Of a stretch of DNA of 8,190 bases, positions 6,260 through 8,190 are shown piece by piece. The position numbers were made by a program, and so were the translations under genes. A model generated the notes under the pieces. The model was not told the origin of the DNA. It ran no database searches and worked only from the letters and a program-made list of their open reading frames with translations. The stretch's first letter is position 1, and the number at the start of each line of letters is the position of its first letter. The DNA comes from Deltaproteobacteria bacterium (GTDB lineage: Bacteria; Myxococcota_A; Polyangia; JAAYKL01), in the NCBI GenBank assembly GCA_011389755.1, contig JAABTR010000210.1:1-8190 (forward strand), read 5' to 3'.

Positions 6260-8190
6260 ATCCGTCCAAGCCAGCTTCGTGAGCATCGCGGTGTTGATTT
6301 GTCCAAGTGGTGCTCGAGCCGACAATGACGTTTCAACCGACGAGCCGTCAGACAATACCACAGGTGCACCCGAGACGGACGTGGGCGAGAATTCCTATGA
6401 GACGGTCGTGGTGGGCAATCGACAGCCCGAAGATCCTTTTTTGTCTCGGCGTTCGGTGTCCGTGGTGGGCGAAAAGAAGCTCAAGGAACGCGCCGTGAGG
6501 ACGACGCCCGAGGCGCTCGAGAGCAGCAGCGGTGTCTATGTCCAAAAGACCAACCACGGGGGCGGATCGCCGATCATTCGCGGAATGATAGGGCCGCAGA
6601 ACCTCGTGCTCGTCGATGGAATTCGTCTGAACAACTCGGTCTATCGCACAGGGCCGCTCCAATACTTGAATCTCGTCGATCCTCAGTCCTTGTCCCGCAT
6701 CGAGGTTCTCCGCGGCCCAGGATCGGTCCTGTACGGGTCAGACGCCATGGGAGGGGTGGTGCAGCTTTTCCCCATTGAGCCCCGTGTCCATTACCAAAAC
6801 CGCCTGGGCGCGGGTGGGACGCTTTTGGGGAGGTACTCAAGCGCCGATCGAGGGGGAACCTTTCACGGACACGTCGACACGACATACGGGGGCTTCGGCA
6901 TGCTCGGCGGCGTCACCTACAAACAGTTTCGAAACCTCGTAGGTGGCGGCGATGTCGGTATTCAGCCCTACAGCGGCTACGATGATCTGTCCTTCATCGG
7001 TGGCGCGACCTACAGGATTCAAAATGGTCTGTTCGAGGGCTGGTGGGTCAAAGCGGCCTATTTGACGTCACAGATCGAAAATGCGGGCCGCACAGACAAG
7101 CTCTACGACAAAAATTCTCTGCAGTTCTACGACAACGATGATCATCTCGTTTACGGGCGTTTGCACATGGTGTTCGATCCTCTAAGCACCTCGGCCAATG
7201 TGGCGGTCTCCTATCAGGCGTTCTACGAAACCAAGGATGACCACAAAGTCGGCGACGACTACGAGACCAAGCTCGACACCACTCGAGACGTAACAGATGT
7301 CGGTACGGTCGGTTTGGACATCGACTTTCAAACGAGCGTCATCGATGACAGGCTTCGGCTCACCTACGGTGGGATGCTGTATGGAGACTCTGTGGACTCT
7401 GAGCGTATGACCCGGTCGGTCGCGACCAACTTCAACTGGGCGCCGTCGTCGCAATCCAATTACCCGAGTGGATCGACCTACAAGACTTACGGCGGATTTG
7501 TTCTCATCGAGGGAGATCCGCTCTCGACCCAGTCCGGTCACGTGCTGCGGACAGGCGGTGGTTATCGCCTGCACGGAATGCGCGGCGACGCGCCGGCGCG
7601 GGACGATCTGCCCGCGGTCACCATCGACGATGTGGGCCATGTCTTTCTGGGCAGCCTGCAGTATCTCTTCAGGGATCAGGCGACGGTGGCGGTCACGTTC
7701 TCACAGGGGTTCAGAGCGCCGAATCTCAACGAAGCCGTCATGCTCGGAGACACCGGCAAGTACTTCCATATTCCCAACGACGGCTTGGGGCCGGAGCGAT
7801 CGGACACCTTGGAGCTACTAGCCCGTGGCCGCATCCGCGGTCTGACCATCGGGGGGGCGGCGTACGTCTCCCGGCTGACCGATGTCATCAAGCGCGAAGA
7901 GACCACCTGGGAAGGCGAAGACGTGGTGGACAATAAGCCGGTCGCCTGGAACGTAAACGGGGGAGAGGGGCTGCTGTATGGCATCGAGGGCCAGGCCAGC
8001 ATCGAGCTGCATTACGGCCTGTCTGTCTTGGGGCACATCACCTACACCTGGGGCGAGGAGCGAGTCGACGGGGGCGAAGACATTCCTCTGAGCCGCATTC
8101 CTCCGCTCTTTGGACAGCTCGCGCTCAGGTACGACACGACGCTGAAAGAGAAAGTTAAGGGATACCTCGAGACCTTCGTCCGCGCCGCGG
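6231..8190 (+). CDS. TonB-dependent outer-membrane receptor (3' end missing)
   Basis: At least 653 residues are visible and the frame runs off the right edge. It starts at ATG 6231 (or the adjacent ATG 6234), with GGAGG at 6221-6225. A signal peptide covers about 1-30 (ending GARA-DND). An acidic linker follows, then a TonB-box-like YETVVVG at 56-62. The plug domain is at about 67-180: SGVYVQK, the GGGSPIIRG motif (110-118), LVLVDGIRLNNS, IEVLRGPGSVLYGSDAMGGVV (157-177). The rest is alternating amphipathic strands of a 22-stranded barrel, including the family hallmark GFRAPNLNEA at 493-502. The protein takes up a ligand bound at the cell surface using energy from the TonB-ExbB-ExbD complex. 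The plug is closest in style to the BtuB/HmuR/CirA-like group, but the ligand cannot be inferred. By comparison with family lengths, roughly 100-150 residues are probably missing. It overlaps the preceding gene, tying the receptor to the operon. Confidence 0.96.
   Translation, partial: MMTCRTAAIRSVQASFVSIAVLICPSGARADNDVSTDEPSDNTTGAPETDVGENSYETVVVGNRQPEDPFLSRRSVSVVGEKKLKERAVRTTPEALESSSGVYVQKTNHGGGSPIIRGMIGPQNLVLVDGIRLNNSVYRTGPLQYLNLVDPQSLSRIEVLRGPGSVLYGSDAMGGVVQLFPIEPRVHYQNRLGAGGTLLGRYSSADRGGTFHGHVDTTYGGFGMLGGVTYKQFRNLVGGGDVGIQPYSGYDDLSFIGGATYRIQNGLFEGWWVKAAYLTSQIENAGRTDKLYDKNSLQFYDNDDHLVYGRLHMVFDPLSTSANVAVSYQAFYETKDDHKVGDDYETKLDTTRDVTDVGTVGLDIDFQTSVIDDRLRLTYGGMLYGDSVDSERMTRSVATNFNWAPSSQSNYPSGSTYKTYGGFVLIEGDPLSTQSGHVLRTGGGYRLHGMRGDAPARDDLPAVTIDDVGHVFLGSLQYLFRDQATVAVTFSQGFRAPNLNEAVMLGDTGKYFHIPNDGLGPERSDTLELLARGRIRGLTIGGAAYVSRLTDVIKREETTWEGEDVVDNKPVAWNVNGGEGLLYGIEGQASIELHYGLSVLGHITYTWGEERVDGGEDIPLSRIPPLFGQLALRYDTTLKEKVKGYLETFVRAA

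Noticed and set aside
5576..6361. Minus-strand ORF (261 codons) crossing the junction of genes 7 and 8
   Set aside because: It spans two plus-strand genes with good starts and domains, and has no promoter or protein signature of its own.
7468..7821. Plus-strand ORF of 117 codons within the receptor gene
   Set aside because: It is a shadow frame. The receptor frame here carries the conserved GFRAPNLNEA motif.
1..8190. Search for tRNA, rRNA, CRISPR, inverted terminal repeats or attachment sites
   Set aside because: No spaced direct repeats, cloverleaf-like segments or transposase signatures were seen. Overlapping genes leave almost no non-coding sequence.

Overview
The window is GC-rich and carries one tightly packed run of eight genes, all on the + strand. 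Six are complete. The first lacks its 5' end and the last lacks its 3' end. The content points to a Gram-negative bacterium: a TonB-dependent outer-membrane receptor, two lipoproteins with signal peptidase II-type signals, and a periplasmic thioredoxin-like protein. The GC richness and unusual domain combinations would fit a myxobacterial, bradymonad or other former deltaproteobacterial lineage, but this is a guess from style because no phylogenetic marker is present.

Layout: (1) the 3' end of a multi-pass membrane protein, 2-382; (2) a helical lipoprotein of unknown function, 397-1308; (3) a 72-residue single-pass membrane protein with a Gly/Asn/Ser-rich patch before its helix, 1308-1526; (4) a TlpA/ResA-like thioredoxin-fold lipoprotein with CVPC, 1516-2025; (5) a 658-residue exported protein joining a purple-acid-phosphatase-like metallophosphoesterase to a cysteine-free thioredoxin-like segment and membrane helices, 2022-3998; (6) a protein with a TPR-like helical domain and four membrane helices, 3988-5238; (7) a four-helix membrane protein with a pseudopilin-like C-terminal domain, 5231-6259; (8) a TonB-dependent receptor, 6231 to beyond the right edge.

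After the first 14-base gap, every gene overlaps its successor by 1 to 29 bases. There is no room for internal promoters or terminators, and no stretch over 300 bases lacks a gene. This suggests one transcript with translational coupling, whose promoter and terminator lie outside the window. I found no RNA genes, CRISPR arrays, insertion sequences or origins.

Every product appears to be exported or membrane-bound, so the operon probably builds a cell-envelope assembly spanning both membranes. The receptor would import a ligand using TonB energy. The lipoproteins, the redox protein, the degenerate phosphoesterase and the two inner-membrane proteins would handle that ligand or regulate and assemble the machinery. 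The substrate cannot be read from the sequence: iron or haem, copper, or an organophosphate are all possible. The most distinctive elements are the phosphoesterase with substituted active-site motifs fused to a cysteine-free thioredoxin/CcdA-like module, the small motif-bearing membrane protein, and the homopolymer tracts (G9 at the start of gene 7, A9 at the gene 5/6 junction), which could allow slippage.
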